Assembly: GCA_947561585.1 (NCBI GenBank)
Contig: CANNZV010001040.1
Span: forward strand, 62,001-126,000
Source of the DNA: Caprella mutica
Lineage: Eukaryota > Arthropoda > Malacostraca > Amphipoda > Caprellidae
DNA: 64,000 nucleotides
Direction: 5' to 3'
A model generated the notes under the pieces. That model was not told where the DNA came from, did not search any database, and saw only the letters and a program-made list of their open reading frames with translations. A program made the position numbers and the translations under genes. Below, one piece after another: positions 34,145-46,100 of this stretch (within the stretch, counting starts at the first letter, position 1; every line of letters begins with the position of its first letter).

Positions 34145-36227
34145 TAATACTTTTTTCAGGTTAGCAAACTAACGAAATTTATTCTTATCCTGTAATCTAA
34201 TTGGACAAAGTCTGCTATCTGCTACAGTAAGCATATTCAACTACTATATCAAATATTTACTTTATTTTATGACAGGTAGCGTAATAATAGCTAGAATAGC
34301 ATGACTGAGTGCAAAATACAGATAGCATATTAATGAATTATAATTTCATTTTTTATCCCTCTTTTCTGTTTTGAAATATTTTATACACCTCATGTTTATT
34401 TTTTATATGCCGCTATTTTATATCCTATTTTATATGTCATTTTATCCTTCCCAACATGGTGGCATAGGTATGGGAAATCCTCTTGGTCTCACGTTTGCTA
34501 AATGATTTTTATTTTTTCATTATTAATGTTGGCTAGATGATTGCCAATTGAATTTAAACCTAAATTTCATTATAGAGATGAATATAATTTTCGTTTTAAA
34601 TGGCCAGTAGGTTATTTTATTTCAACATAAAAGTTTAATTTAAAAAGTAAACATTATTTACCGAGTGTGGAGCAACTGGAATAGGAAAAAAGAGATGAAC
34701 ATTTTCATCCTTCATGATATTATTTTCTATTTTGAGATTAAAATTGCAACTTCCATCCACCGTTGATTGGTGTTCTAATTTTATCTCCGTGTTATTGCTT
34801 TAGTGAACATAACTGAGTAATAGTGCAGCTGAAACCTTGTGAACAACAGAGATGCCTTTTACATCCCCAGCTATAATTAATGAGTTTCTTTATCAACACT
34901 GTGCTGAACTCTTTACTCTTTTATAAATGATAGCCAGTGCAAAGAGACAGCGCCATCTCACGGACAGTTTGAATTGACTGTGTGCATGATGCTTAGATTA
35001 TTTGCTAAAGGATTCTTTGGTCCCTCTTTATTTCTGCTCTCTTTATATCCCTTTTTTCATATCCGTCTTTTTCTATGTACCTCTTCTATTATATATCCCT
35101 TCATTGCTATTATCATTTGCTTATTTTCTTCTAACAATCAATCTATCACTAATATCCAATTTCGAATATATTATCAACGAATATTTTATGAATATACCCT
35201 CAATATCCGTCTACAAATATACTAGCTGTGTTTTTTTCAAGCCTTTAATAAAGACCAGCTGTGAGTTCGAGTCCCGTTTCAATTAAATAGTAGATGCTTT
35301 TTTCTATTGATCTTTTATCAATTTTTAATTTTGATATATTCTAGTACCTTAATACGTATATATCTTACATTAATAAAAAATATACATAAATAGAATGAAT
35401 GAAAAAAAAATTAGAAAAGCAGACGTATAATATATCTGATGTTATATAATGTATTACATTAATTCGAAACTCACAATGCTTTCATTTGAATTAATTAATA
35501 ATGTTGTTTGAATGAACAAAGTAATGATATATGTATACAGTGTAGTTAATTATGACGGAGAGTTAATTAAATAATGGCCGTAAAAACCTTAGACTTTACG
35601 CAGTTTTGACGTGGAATAAATTCCTTCATAATATAGGAATTAAACGTATTTTTAGATAGAAAATGGTGCTTTAGTTCATTAGTATGCTATCTGTGTATTA
35701 TAATTCATTCCATTGTATTCATTATCAGGAAAATAGAAACGTATAAATATTATTTTTATTAAAAAAAAATTAATGAACAATGTTGGGTAACAGGTATATT
35801 TTGCAGATAGAAGAATATAGGTACTCGATGTGAAATATATAGGATATTATGAGCTATATACTAATCATCATTGTTTTTTAATTAAGAAACAAAGTTACAA
35901 ATAGTGAGAGAAGAAGAAACTTTGACTGTAAATGTTTCATTAAAAATGTAATCAAGGAACAACTTCTCATTTTCTTTTATTGCAATTAAAACTCTTCACA
36001 AAGTGAATTATTGTTTCTGCATTTTAGATAATTTCCAGAAGTTGTTCGCTTTGTTTACCGACACTCTAATTATGTTAATTGACTTTGCAAAGAAAGGAAA
36101 ATAATCCGTATCTTTGAGTAAAAAACTTAGATAATAGTAATGATATGGAAACAGATATCAATATATCTTATTACTTACTGATTCGATTATTATTAAAATA
36201 TTTAATGAATTAATATAGGTACAAATA
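34145..36227. other. AT-rich, nothing firm
   Basis: No supported gene; the pyrimidine-rich stretch at 34974-35286 gives overlapping frames with hydrophobic translations typical of T-rich DNA. At about 35262-35278 a sequence resembling a Pol III B box (gagttcgagtcccg) is present, without a convincing A box. Confidence 0.45.
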
Positions 36228-36616
36228 TCTCAATCTACTCTCACTCTACTCTCACTCTACTTTCACTCTACTCTCACTCTACTCTCACTCTACTCTCACT
36301 CTACTCTCACTCTACTCTCACTCTACTCTCACTCTACTCTCACTCTACTCTCACTCTACTCTCACTCTACTCTCACTCTACTCTCACTCTACTCTCACTC
36401 TACTCTCACTCTACTCTCACTCTACTCTCACTCTACTCTCACTCTACTCTCACTCTACTCTCACTCTACTCTCACTCTACTCTCACTCTACTCTCACTCT
36501 ACTCTCACTCTACTCTCACTCTACTCTCACTCTACTCTCACTCTACTCTCACTCTACTCTCACTCTACTCTCACTCTACTCTCACTCTACTCTCACTCTA
36601 CTCTCACTCTACTCTC
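36228..36616. repeat. 11-bp pyrimidine minisatellite, about 35 units
   Basis: Near-perfect repeats of actctcactct with one early tttcact variant. The strand is almost pure pyrimidine apart from two A per unit, so it is strongly strand-asymmetric. High uniformity suggests recent expansion or homogenisation. Confidence 0.95.
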
Positions 36617-37855
36617 TAAATTAATTACTATATACTCCATTTTGTTAATTAATTATAATAAGCTCACAGGTAAAATCTACACCATCTTAATACATTTTTC
36701 CATGCCATGTCATTATTCACATTAATGATGCTCTTCTAATGAAGAAAAACCTGGAACCTACTTTTGTAAATATAATAAATATCTTTTTATTAGTTAACAC
36801 TAGTGTGCTTTTCCATTAAATTTACCTGTTTTTAAATGTTGTTAATAGTTGTGTAATTTATTTATTAATTAATGACTATTATATTATACCCTCAGTTTTT
36901 AAATAAATTATTTCGAACTAATTTGTTTTTTCTGCATAGACTAATATATATCATATATAAAACACATTTAATTGTTCACAAAAAACATAAGAATTAAAAT
37001 ATCATATAAATATATTCCCGTGCATATCATGGTTTCATTTTTAATAATCTATTCTAATAATGATCCTTGCATTTAATAATAATACATGCAATGTGTTTAT
37101 TTATTTATTATCTACCCTAATAATTTCCGTGGTGTGTTTATTTATTTATTCATTCGTTTGGCATCCGCTTCCTCAAAATGATAGGGAATTTATAAATGGT
37201 TAATGAAGCTGTATAACGAATACAGGCAACCGAATTATTTGGAGGTATATGAATAATTATGTATTCATTATGCGAAATAAATGGGGTAAGGTACGAATTA
37301 TCGGACAGTTCCACAATGTCGTTCATACAAGAAAAACTATATAGATTATCTTTTTTAACATGAAAAATGCAACCATATGATCATTCAATTCGTAAGTTTT
37401 TATTTTAACGAGAAAGTACACTTCTAACGGGCATACAGCTACATAAATATTTATATGTACTATTCAATGCCCATTATTTTTAAAGGGAAAATACACCAGT
37501 AATGAATAAATCATTAATTTAACTCAATTTATTTGAACAGTCTGCATCTGCAATACAGCTTGTCATCATACACACATAAATTTCTTGTCTTTATTAATAA
37601 TGGGACAGCGAATATATAAATATATTAATATACACATGACGGGTATTATTAGGATAGACAGATGGATATGAACTAGTAAGGCATATTGATATATTTATTC
37701 AAACATATAGTCTTATTTACGTTATCACCAAATATACTTATTTATGACAAATATATTATAAATAACCTATTTTTTAATATATATATTATATATGGCACAC
37801 TCTTACAACAGGTGAAGGACCGGGACCTCCCATTATCGTAAAAATATACTAAAAA
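36617..37855. other. AT-rich, dispersed MITE-end fragment
   Basis: No gene. At 37291-37345 there is a sequence related to the end of the MITE at 6829-6982 (tcggacagttccacaatgtc). The rest is plain AT-rich DNA. Confidence 0.5.
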
Positions 37856-38318
37856 CTAGATTATGTGCACTCGGTAGAGCGCATACCTTCGCCTCCGATT
37901 TGTCCGTTCTCTCCCAAAGTTTGAGAAACTGCTAACTGGATAATAACCAATCGTAATATGCTACAATATGCTACAATACTTTTTGTGTTATCGAATTATA
38001 AATGACCTTGACCTTGATCTTTGACCTTTGACCCGATTGCTCCCAATATCTAACAAAATGGTTCATGTATATTGACCAATCGTCCCACCAAGTTTCATGC
38101 AATATGGTTCAATACTTTTTGAGTTATAAATGACGTTGACCTTGACCTTTGACTGGGTTGCTCCCAAAATTCTACCAGCAGGTCACTGGACATGGACCAT
38201 CGTTTCACTAAATTTCAGGCAATTTGGTTGAACATTTTTTCAATTAAGCGAATAACAAGATGATAAATAAATAAAATCCGATGAAAATATGACCTTCCCG
38301 CATTCTGTGAAGGCAATT
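37856..38318 (-). mobile_element. Non-autonomous Helitron-like copy 1
   Basis: On the minus strand it begins attgccttcacagaatgcg and ends in a 6-bp hairpin (gcgctc tacc gagtgc), then about 7 bases and CTAG followed by T. Hairpin plus CTAG(T) is the classic Helitron 3' end. The interior is made of about 120-bp sub-units, each with clustered AGGTCA half-sites; at 38022-38034 the minus strand reads GGGTCAAAGGTCA. It matches copy 2 (40872-41463), which lies in the opposite orientation. No coding capacity. Confidence 0.6.
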
Positions 38319-39593
38319 ATAATATTATTATATAGTATATATGCATTTAAAAAGCTCAAAGAAGAAAAGTCACATGGGCCAGGAAAGCTTAAAGCTTTAA
38401 AGGCAGCCTATAGAACAGAAGGATTTTTTTAAAATAAATTTAACAATAAATATAAAGATAAATGAGTAAAATGACTAGTATGTTAAAATGTACTGTTTCA
38501 TTAATTTAATCATAAAGTTTGATGGTATGATAAATAAGAGGATTCAATAAAAGAATATTATTGAAAATCTATTAAAACAATTTTAAAAGAAATTTGAATA
38601 TGTATATCGATTTGAAATGTTTTAAGTTGCAGTCAATAGTATTCCACAGTTCCGATGTTGCGCATACGATACTTAATTTGTATTTAGTTTTATGTGTAGG
38701 CAGAGTCATATTTGAAACAGTTCTAGTTGAACGGTTATTTTGCCTATTATGAGAGTTTACGTAATTTAGTAAAACGGTATCATAATCTGACACAATTAAT
38801 CTTCAGTTTATAGAGTGACATTTAAAAATCCTACATCGTTTTAAAGTTAGGAAGTGTGATAAAAATAATTCTATCTCTAACATGACAAGGAGAATCATAC
38901 TAAGCCTCAATTGCATTTGTAAAACATGGATTGACAGGAGAATGGTGTAGAAAAATCATAACTTCACGAGGTAAAAACTTACTAATTCTGCTGAAGTTGG
39001 TCAATGATTTAGATTTCTTTGTAGAAACCACGTTTGACATGCTCTTGAAACCTGAGATTTTGGCTTATGTTTAAACATGATATTTTTAATCTGTTATTAT
39101 TTTTGTAAGCAAAAAAACCGCTCTTTCAGAATATTTAAAATATTATCAAATATTATCTGTAAAATATTCAGTAAATAATGTTACCTTTTCAACATAATAT
39201 TTAATATTTGATTTTCAGCCTTTCAAATTGTGAAAAAAATTGAACTTATAATTAAGAATGTAAATAGAAATTATGAATAATAATAAATTATGAATAATCA
39301 ATATTAACATTAATTATAAATTATCAATAACTAATATTAACGTTAATTAAAAATTATCAATAATTATATACTTAATTTATATTACAGGTGACATACCTCC
39401 CAATGTACCTTAATTAACATCAGTTCTGTGTCTCCCTAATTAATAACAACCAAGTAAATTCTAATAAACAATTAACTAATTAATTAACTACTAATTTATT
39501 GCTAGGGAGGAAACTGTACTGAAATTAATAATTAACTTGAAATGGGTAATAAAGTAATTTCATAAACGTAACATTTCATATTGATCTTTAATA
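38319..39593. other. AT-rich between Helitron-like copies
   Basis: No gene; a low-complexity aattatcaataat-type stretch lies at about 39275-39370. A minus-strand 73-codon frame at 38572-38793 has no recognisable features. Confidence 0.5.
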
Positions 39594-39959
39594 CAGTCGA
39601 CTCCTCTATAGTGAACTCAAATTAGTCCACTATAGAGAGTTTACTCTACTATAGAAGAGTAAAAATGAATAGAAAACTAGCCTTTTTACGGCAGACTATA
39701 AAAAATATATTTTTTTTTTGTGAAATTTATTCATTATACAGGTTTTTTATTTCTCAGAACTGTTAAAATCAGGATGGTTCACTATACATGACTTCATTAT
39801 AGAGGAGTTGCACTGGTAGAAGTCCTCTATAATGAAATAGAACTAATTTACGTTTTACTATATAGAGATTTAAAAAAAAACTTAGAGTCATCAAACTGGA
39901 TATGTTCACTATAGAGGCAAGTTCACTATACAGTACTTCACTATAGAGGAGTTCTACTG
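39594..39959. mobile_element. TA-flanked MITE, apparently a head-to-tail dimer
   Basis: Starts cagtcgactcctctatagtg and ends cactatagaggagttctact-g. The inverted ends match closely and TA borders both sides (39592-39593, 39960-39961), as for Tc1/mariner or pogo-type elements. Near 39795-39825 an internal end-to-start junction (tatagaggagttgcactg, then gtagaagtcctctataat) repeats the terminal motif. The element therefore looks like two units of about 222 and 145 bp joined. The ctatagtg / cactatag words recur inside both. Confidence 0.75.
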
Positions 39960-40871
39960 TATGCTAATCTTTATATTAATCTATATGTTAATCTTTATAT
40001 TAATCTTTATCCTTTTCATTTCGTTAATTTAGATGGAAGCAATGAGCTCTAAAATAGTTTCAAATAACTGAAGCAATTAAGATTGGTATCTCCCAAGTTC
40101 ACTTTCACAATGTATTTTATTATTGAGATACACTAAAGAAAGATATCTAATAGTATTACAGCTCAGTTGGAAAAGTATAATCGAAAAATAGTCTGATATT
40201 AATCGTATTCTATATAATATTTCAAACAGTCGTAATTTTTAAAGGCGATATCAATAGCCTGTACTTGTTTCACATTTATGATTCTTTCTATTGTATTTTC
40301 GTTTAATAATTTATCATTGTAAATGATAAATCATTTATCATTGCAGATAGATGATCATTTCATCATTGCAAATAGATGATCATTTTATCATCGATAATAA
40401 ATTCCACAGGGAATATGAACTGTGCATTAAAATTATTGAATACAGTCTAAGTGGAATTCCTCTCTGCAAATAGAGTTCTCCTTACCATATTTTCATATCA
40501 TTATTAAAGATAGAATTTAATAATTACTAAGTAAATCTCTAGGTACAATAAATGTATTATAGTTTGATCAGGAACACTGAAGAATATAATAAATGTTTAA
40601 TAAAGAATATAACGTTATTTGATACTGCATTAACAAGGAGGAGTGGGAAATAAACAACTGTTTCCATGGAAAAATTATCTTTTTACTATAATTGAGTTAA
40701 TTTGAATACTAAAATATATCAGTATTTTCTCAAAATATACATTGAATTTATTTACTTATGTTAATTACAGAAAAATACACAAAATAAATAATGTTTAATA
40801 AGTGTCATAGAGTTATGATAAACTACACTAGAGAGAGGTATTGTTGCAGCGATTGCGTGACGCTGAAAACC
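39960..40871. other. AT-rich; small 28-bp repeat
   Basis: At about 40325-40395, two and a half copies of atcattgcagatagatgatc occur, preceded by a short palindrome (aaatgataaatcattt). No gene. Confidence 0.5.
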
Positions 40872-41463
40872 TCATTACCTTCGCAGAATGCGAGAAGGTC
40901 ATATTTTAGCCGTCGTTCATATATTTATCATCTTGTTATTCACTTAACTGAAAAAGTGTTCAACCGAATTGCCTGAAATTTGGTGAACCGATTGATCCAT
41001 GTCCGGTGACCTGCTGGTAGAATTTTGGGAGTGACCCGGTCAAAGCTCAAGGTCATGGTAATTTATAACTTAAAAAGTATTGAACCATATTGCATGAAAC
41101 TTGGTGGGACGATTGGTCAATATACAGGAAACATTTTGTGAAATTTTGGGAACGATCAGGTTAAAGGTCAAAGATCAAGGTCAAGGCCATTTATATCGCA
41201 ATAACTCAAAAAGTATTGAACCAAATTGTCTGAAATTTGATTGGACGATTGGACAATGTCCAGGAACCATCTGGTAGAATTTTGGGAGCAATCCGGTCAA
41301 AGTCAAAGGTCAAGGTCATTTATAACTCAAGAACTCAAAAAGTATTGAACCAAATTGCATGAAACTTGGTGGAACGGTTGCCCAGTCACCAGTTTATCAG
41401 ATTTTGGTAGCAAACGGATAAGCGGCGGCGAAGTATGCGCTCTACCGAGTGCACGTAATCTAG
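40872..41463 (+). mobile_element. Non-autonomous Helitron-like copy 2
   Basis: Begins TCATTACCTTCGCAGAATGC (5' TC as in Helitrons) with an immediate hairpin (cttcgca gaa tgcgag). It ends gcgctctaccgagtgc, then acgtaat, CTAG and a flanking T. Sub-units start at about 40957, 41077, 41213 and 41342 (the gtattgaacca word; spacing 120-136 bp). Each contains ggtcaaaggtcaaggtca-type half-site clusters. One more sub-unit than copy 1. A 61-codon frame overlapping its 5' end is not a gene. Confidence 0.62.
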
Positions 41464-42994
41464 TTAGTCATATAAATAGCCAGTGTCCAATGTATTCTCA
41501 GATACTGTAGTGGGTGCACTCGAGAGAGCTACGTATTATGGTCTTGTGAAGTGAACATCCCTCAAAGGTACCAAGTTTAGGGGTAAGGTCTCCTCTATAT
41601 CTATACATTAGGTAGCCCTGTGTAGTCTATTTTGATAGACTATTCAATACCCTATTCATATAGGCTAAATAGTCAGTAAATAACACAGAGGCTTTACATA
41701 ATAAATGATTTATGAATTATTATTAATTTCTTTGAAGATTTTGAAAGTGCTGTGGAATTTTATTCAATTTTAATTTTACTTTATTCTATGCATAACACTC
41801 TGTTTAATATCATAGCTTTATATTTATTTAAGGTAATATATTTTATAACTCATCCATTCATTTGAAGTACTAATCTTTATGATAACAGTGCATTCAGTTA
41901 AAAATTATGTTTTAGCACTCATTCACCACAATAATTTCCGAGGCAGGCATCTGCACTGATGATGTCAATTATAAACAACAACAGCTATAACAACTATAAC
42001 AACAACAACATAACAGTGAGCATCAAATGGTTTTAATTGCACCAATAAAGTGAGCAGTGTTGTGATTAAAACTATAATAGGAAATAACCAACGAGTTGCC
42101 TTATTCGCAATTATCCTGAACACTTATGTTGCAAATGACTGTTGTGAATTAGAAATGAAAAAAAGTTGTAAATAAATAAATGGGAACCTATATTTACTGC
42201 CTCTACTTAGTGATTGGTTGAAGAAACCATTATTATATATTATTTGTAGTGGAAGAAATATTTTAAAATATGTTTTATATTTAATCAAAATTTTGAGTGA
42301 AACAAAAATTGATTTAAAAAAATATTTTTACGAATCCCAAATCGAGAAGTTTCGAATTTAAGAATTGATTAATTTTATAAAGAATGAATTTTGATGGAGA
42401 TTCCAAATTTCCTTCCAATTCGTTCCAAAATTTTATTCATTGTGACAGACAGTCAATTGCTTATGCGTAAGCAACATGAATGTGTCCATGCTTAGTATGC
42501 TACAATTCAGAATAGAGAAAACCTAAAAAGATCAGCAATCCGCAAAATCAATATTTCATTGCTCCATTTAATTGGAGAGCTGATTAAGTCCATCACAATT
42601 CGAATACTGGATTCCAATTATCAGAACTACTTTGAATCAATTTATAGTGATTGGGATTAATATTGGTGATTTGTATTTCCGAATTTTGTGACCATTTTTC
42701 AATATGAATGTAGGTTAGATGATTTGTATCCACTTATTTTTTTAAATCCCATAGTGACTGAATTAATTAAGAATTTCACTATAAAATTCTATATTATTCA
42801 ATATCTATTGAAATTCTGTATTATTAATAATTCTCAATGTTACCTATACATCTTTTTAACATTCATTGTTCTCTGTTTATTTTTTTGGTAAACCCATATT
42901 CCCTCGATATTCGATCTGTATTCTTTTTCGAAATTCGAAAGTCTCACAATATTCTTTACTTTTTCCCTGTCTGCTCCTTTTTTCCATGTGAGAC
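41464..42994. other. Non-coding with a dispersed-repeat fragment
   Basis: No gene. A (CAA)n-like patch lies at about 41975-42013. The segment 42551-42659 is an inverted copy, close to 90 percent identical by eye, of 54546-54653 (shared core caatttatagtgattgggat). Confidence 0.55.
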
Positions 42995-43018
42995 TTACTG
43001 CAAATTAGGCTAACAAGA
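42995..43018 (+). repeat. Conserved box upstream of an array, copy 2
   Basis: The 24 bases are identical to 16933-16956, with looser similarity after it (gtcgga, ggaaatgagattgg). The 22-bp satellite starts about 80 bp downstream. Confidence 0.8.
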
Positions 43019-43100
43019 TAACGTCGGAACAGCTAGGAAAATGTAACGCAAGCAGACATGAAAAAATTAAAGGAAATGAGATTGGATGAGTGGAGTAGGA

Positions 43101-46100
43101 GATGATTTAGATGGAGATATCTGACTATTTAGATGGAGATACCTGATGATTTAGATGGAGATATCTGATGATTTAGATGGAGAGAACTGATTATTTAGAT
43201 GGAGACACCTGGTGCTTTAGATGGAGATACCTGGTGATTTAGATGGAGTTACCTGGTGATTTAGATGGAGATACCTGATGATTTAGATGGAGATACCTGA
43301 TGATTTAAATGGGGATACCTGATGATTTAGATGGAGTTACCTGGTGATTTAGATGGAGATACCTAGTGATTTAGATGGAGATACCTGGTGATTTAGATGG
43401 AGATACCTGGTGATTTAGATGGAGCTACCTGGTGATTTAGATGGAGATACCTGATGATTTAGATGGAGACACCTGGTGATTTAGATGGAGATACCTGGTG
43501 ATTTAGATGGAGTTACCTGGTGATTTAGATGGAGATACCTGGTGATTTAGATGGAGATACCTGGTGATTTAGATGGAGTTACCTGGTGATTTAGATGGTG
43601 ATACCTGATGATTTAGATGGAGATACCTGATGATTTAGATGGAGCCACCTGGTGATTTAGATGGAGATACCTGGTGATTTAGATGGAGTTACCTTGTGAT
43701 TTAGATGGAGATACCTGATGATTTAGATGGAGATACCTGATGATTTAGATGGAGATACCTGATGATTAAGATGGAGTTACCTGGTGATTTAGATGGAGAT
43801 ACCTGGTGATTTAGATGGAGATACCTGGTGATTAAGATGGAGTTACCTGGTGATTTAAATGGAGATACCTGATGATTTAGATGGAGACACCTGGTGATTT
43901 AGATGGAGTTACCTGGTGATTTAGATGGAGATACCTGATGATTTAGATGGAGACACCTGATGATTTAGATGGAGATACCTGATGATTTAGATAGAGTTAC
44001 CTGATGATTTAGATGGAGACACCTGATGATTTAGATGGAGTTACCTGGTGATTTAGATGGAGATACCTGATGATTTAGATGGAGACACCTATTGATTTAG
44101 ATGGAGTTACCTGGTGATTTAGATGGAGATACCTGATGATTTAGATGGAGATACCTGATGATTTAGATGGAGATACCTGATGATTTAGATAGAGTTACCT
44201 GATGATTTAGATGGAGACACCTGATGATTTAGATGGAGATACCTGATGATTTAGATGGAGTTACCTGGAGATTTAGATGGAGATACCTGGTGATTTAGAT
44301 GGGGATACCTGGTGATTTAGATGGAAATACCTGGTGATTTAGATGGAGTTACCTGGTGATTTAGATGGAGAGACCTGATTATTTAGATGGAGATACCTGA
44401 TGATTTAGATAGAGTTACCTGATGATTTAGATGGAGATACCTGATGATTTAGATGGAGACACCTGGTGATTTAGATGGAGATACCTGGTGATTTAGATGG
44501 AGTTACCTGGTGATTTAGATGGAGATACCTGATGATTTAGATGGAGATACCTGATGATTTAAATGGAGATACCTGATGATTTAGATGGAGTTACCTGGTG
44601 ATTTAGATGGAGATACCTGGTGATTTAGATGGAGATACCTGGTGATTTAGATGGAGATACCTGGTGATTTAGATGGAGTTACCTGGTGATTTAGATGGAG
44701 ATACCTGATGATTTAGATGGAGACACCTGGTGATTTAGATGGATATACCTGGTGATTTAGATGGAGTTACCTGGTGATTTAGATGGAGATACCTGGTGAT
44801 TTAGATGGAGATACCTGCTGATTTAGATGGAGTTACCTGGTGATTTAGATGGAGTTACCTGGTGATTTAGATGGAGATACCTGGTGATTTAGATGGAGAT
44901 ACCTGGTGATTTAGATGGAGTTACCTTGTGATTTACATGGAGATACCTGATGATTTAGATGGAGATACCTGGTGATTTAGATGGAGATACCTGGTGATTT
45001 AGATGGAGTTACCTGGTGATTTAGATGGAGATACCTGGTGATTTAGATGGAGATACCTGGTGATTTAGATGGAGTTACCTGGTGATTTAGATGGAGATAC
45101 CTGATGATTTAGATGGAGATACCTGATGATTTAGATGGAGCCACCTGGTGATTTAGATGGAGATACCTGGTGATTTAGATGGAGATACCTGATGATTTAG
45201 ATGGAGACACCTGGTGATTTAGATGGAGATACCTGGTGATTTAGATGGAGTTACCTGGTGATTTAGATGGAGATACCTGGTGATTTAGATGGAGATACCT
45301 GCTGATTTAGATGGAGTTACCTGGTGATTTAGATGGAGTTACCTGGTGATTTAGATGGAGATACCTGGTGATTTAGATGGAGATACCTGGTGATTTAGAT
45401 GGAGTTACCTGGTGATTTACATGGAGATACCTGATGATTTAGATGGAGATACCTGGTGATTTAGATGGAGATACCTGGTGATTTAGATGGAGTTACCTGG
45501 TGATTTAGATGGAGATACCTGGTGATTTAGATGGAGATACCTGGTGATTTAGATGGAGTTACCTGGTGATTTAGATGGAGATACCTGATGATTTAGATGG
45601 AGATACCTGATGATTTAGATGGAGCCACCTGGTGATTTAGATGGAGATACCTGGTGATTTAGATGGAGTTATCTGGTGATTTAGATGGAGATACCTGATG
45701 ATTTAGATGGAGATACCTGATGATTTAGATGGAGATACCTGATGATTTAGATGGAGTTACCTGGTGATTTAGATGGAGATACCTGGTGATTTAGATGGAG
45801 ATACCTGGTGATTTAGATGGAGTTACCTGGTGATTTAGATGGAGATACCTGATGATTTAGATGGAGACACCCTGGTGATTTAGATGGAGTTACCTGATGA
45901 TTTAGATGGAGAGACCTGATTATTTAGATGGAGATACCTGATGATTTAGATAGAGTTACCTGATGATTTAGATGGAGATACCTGATGATTTAGATGGAGA
46001 CACCTGGTGATTTAGATGGAGATACCTGGTGATTTAGATGGAGTTACCTGGTGATTTAGATGGTGATACCTGATGATTTAGATGGAGATACCTGATGATT

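Noticed and set aside
35220..35285. tRNA or tRNA-derived SINE
   Set aside because: Only a B-box-like gagttcgagtcccg is present; no A box, cloverleaf or SINE tail could be found.
37862..37895. tRNA-like D-arm (gcactcggtagagcgca) as a tRNA gene
   Set aside because: No anticodon or T arm follows. The sequence is better explained as the hairpin at a Helitron-like 3' end, repeated at 41.43 kb.
37856..41463. A single 3.6-kb foldback transposon with 0.5-kb inverted arms
   Set aside because: Both arms have their own Helitron-like start and end, differ in sub-unit number and show no target duplication. Two opposite insertions explain the pair better.
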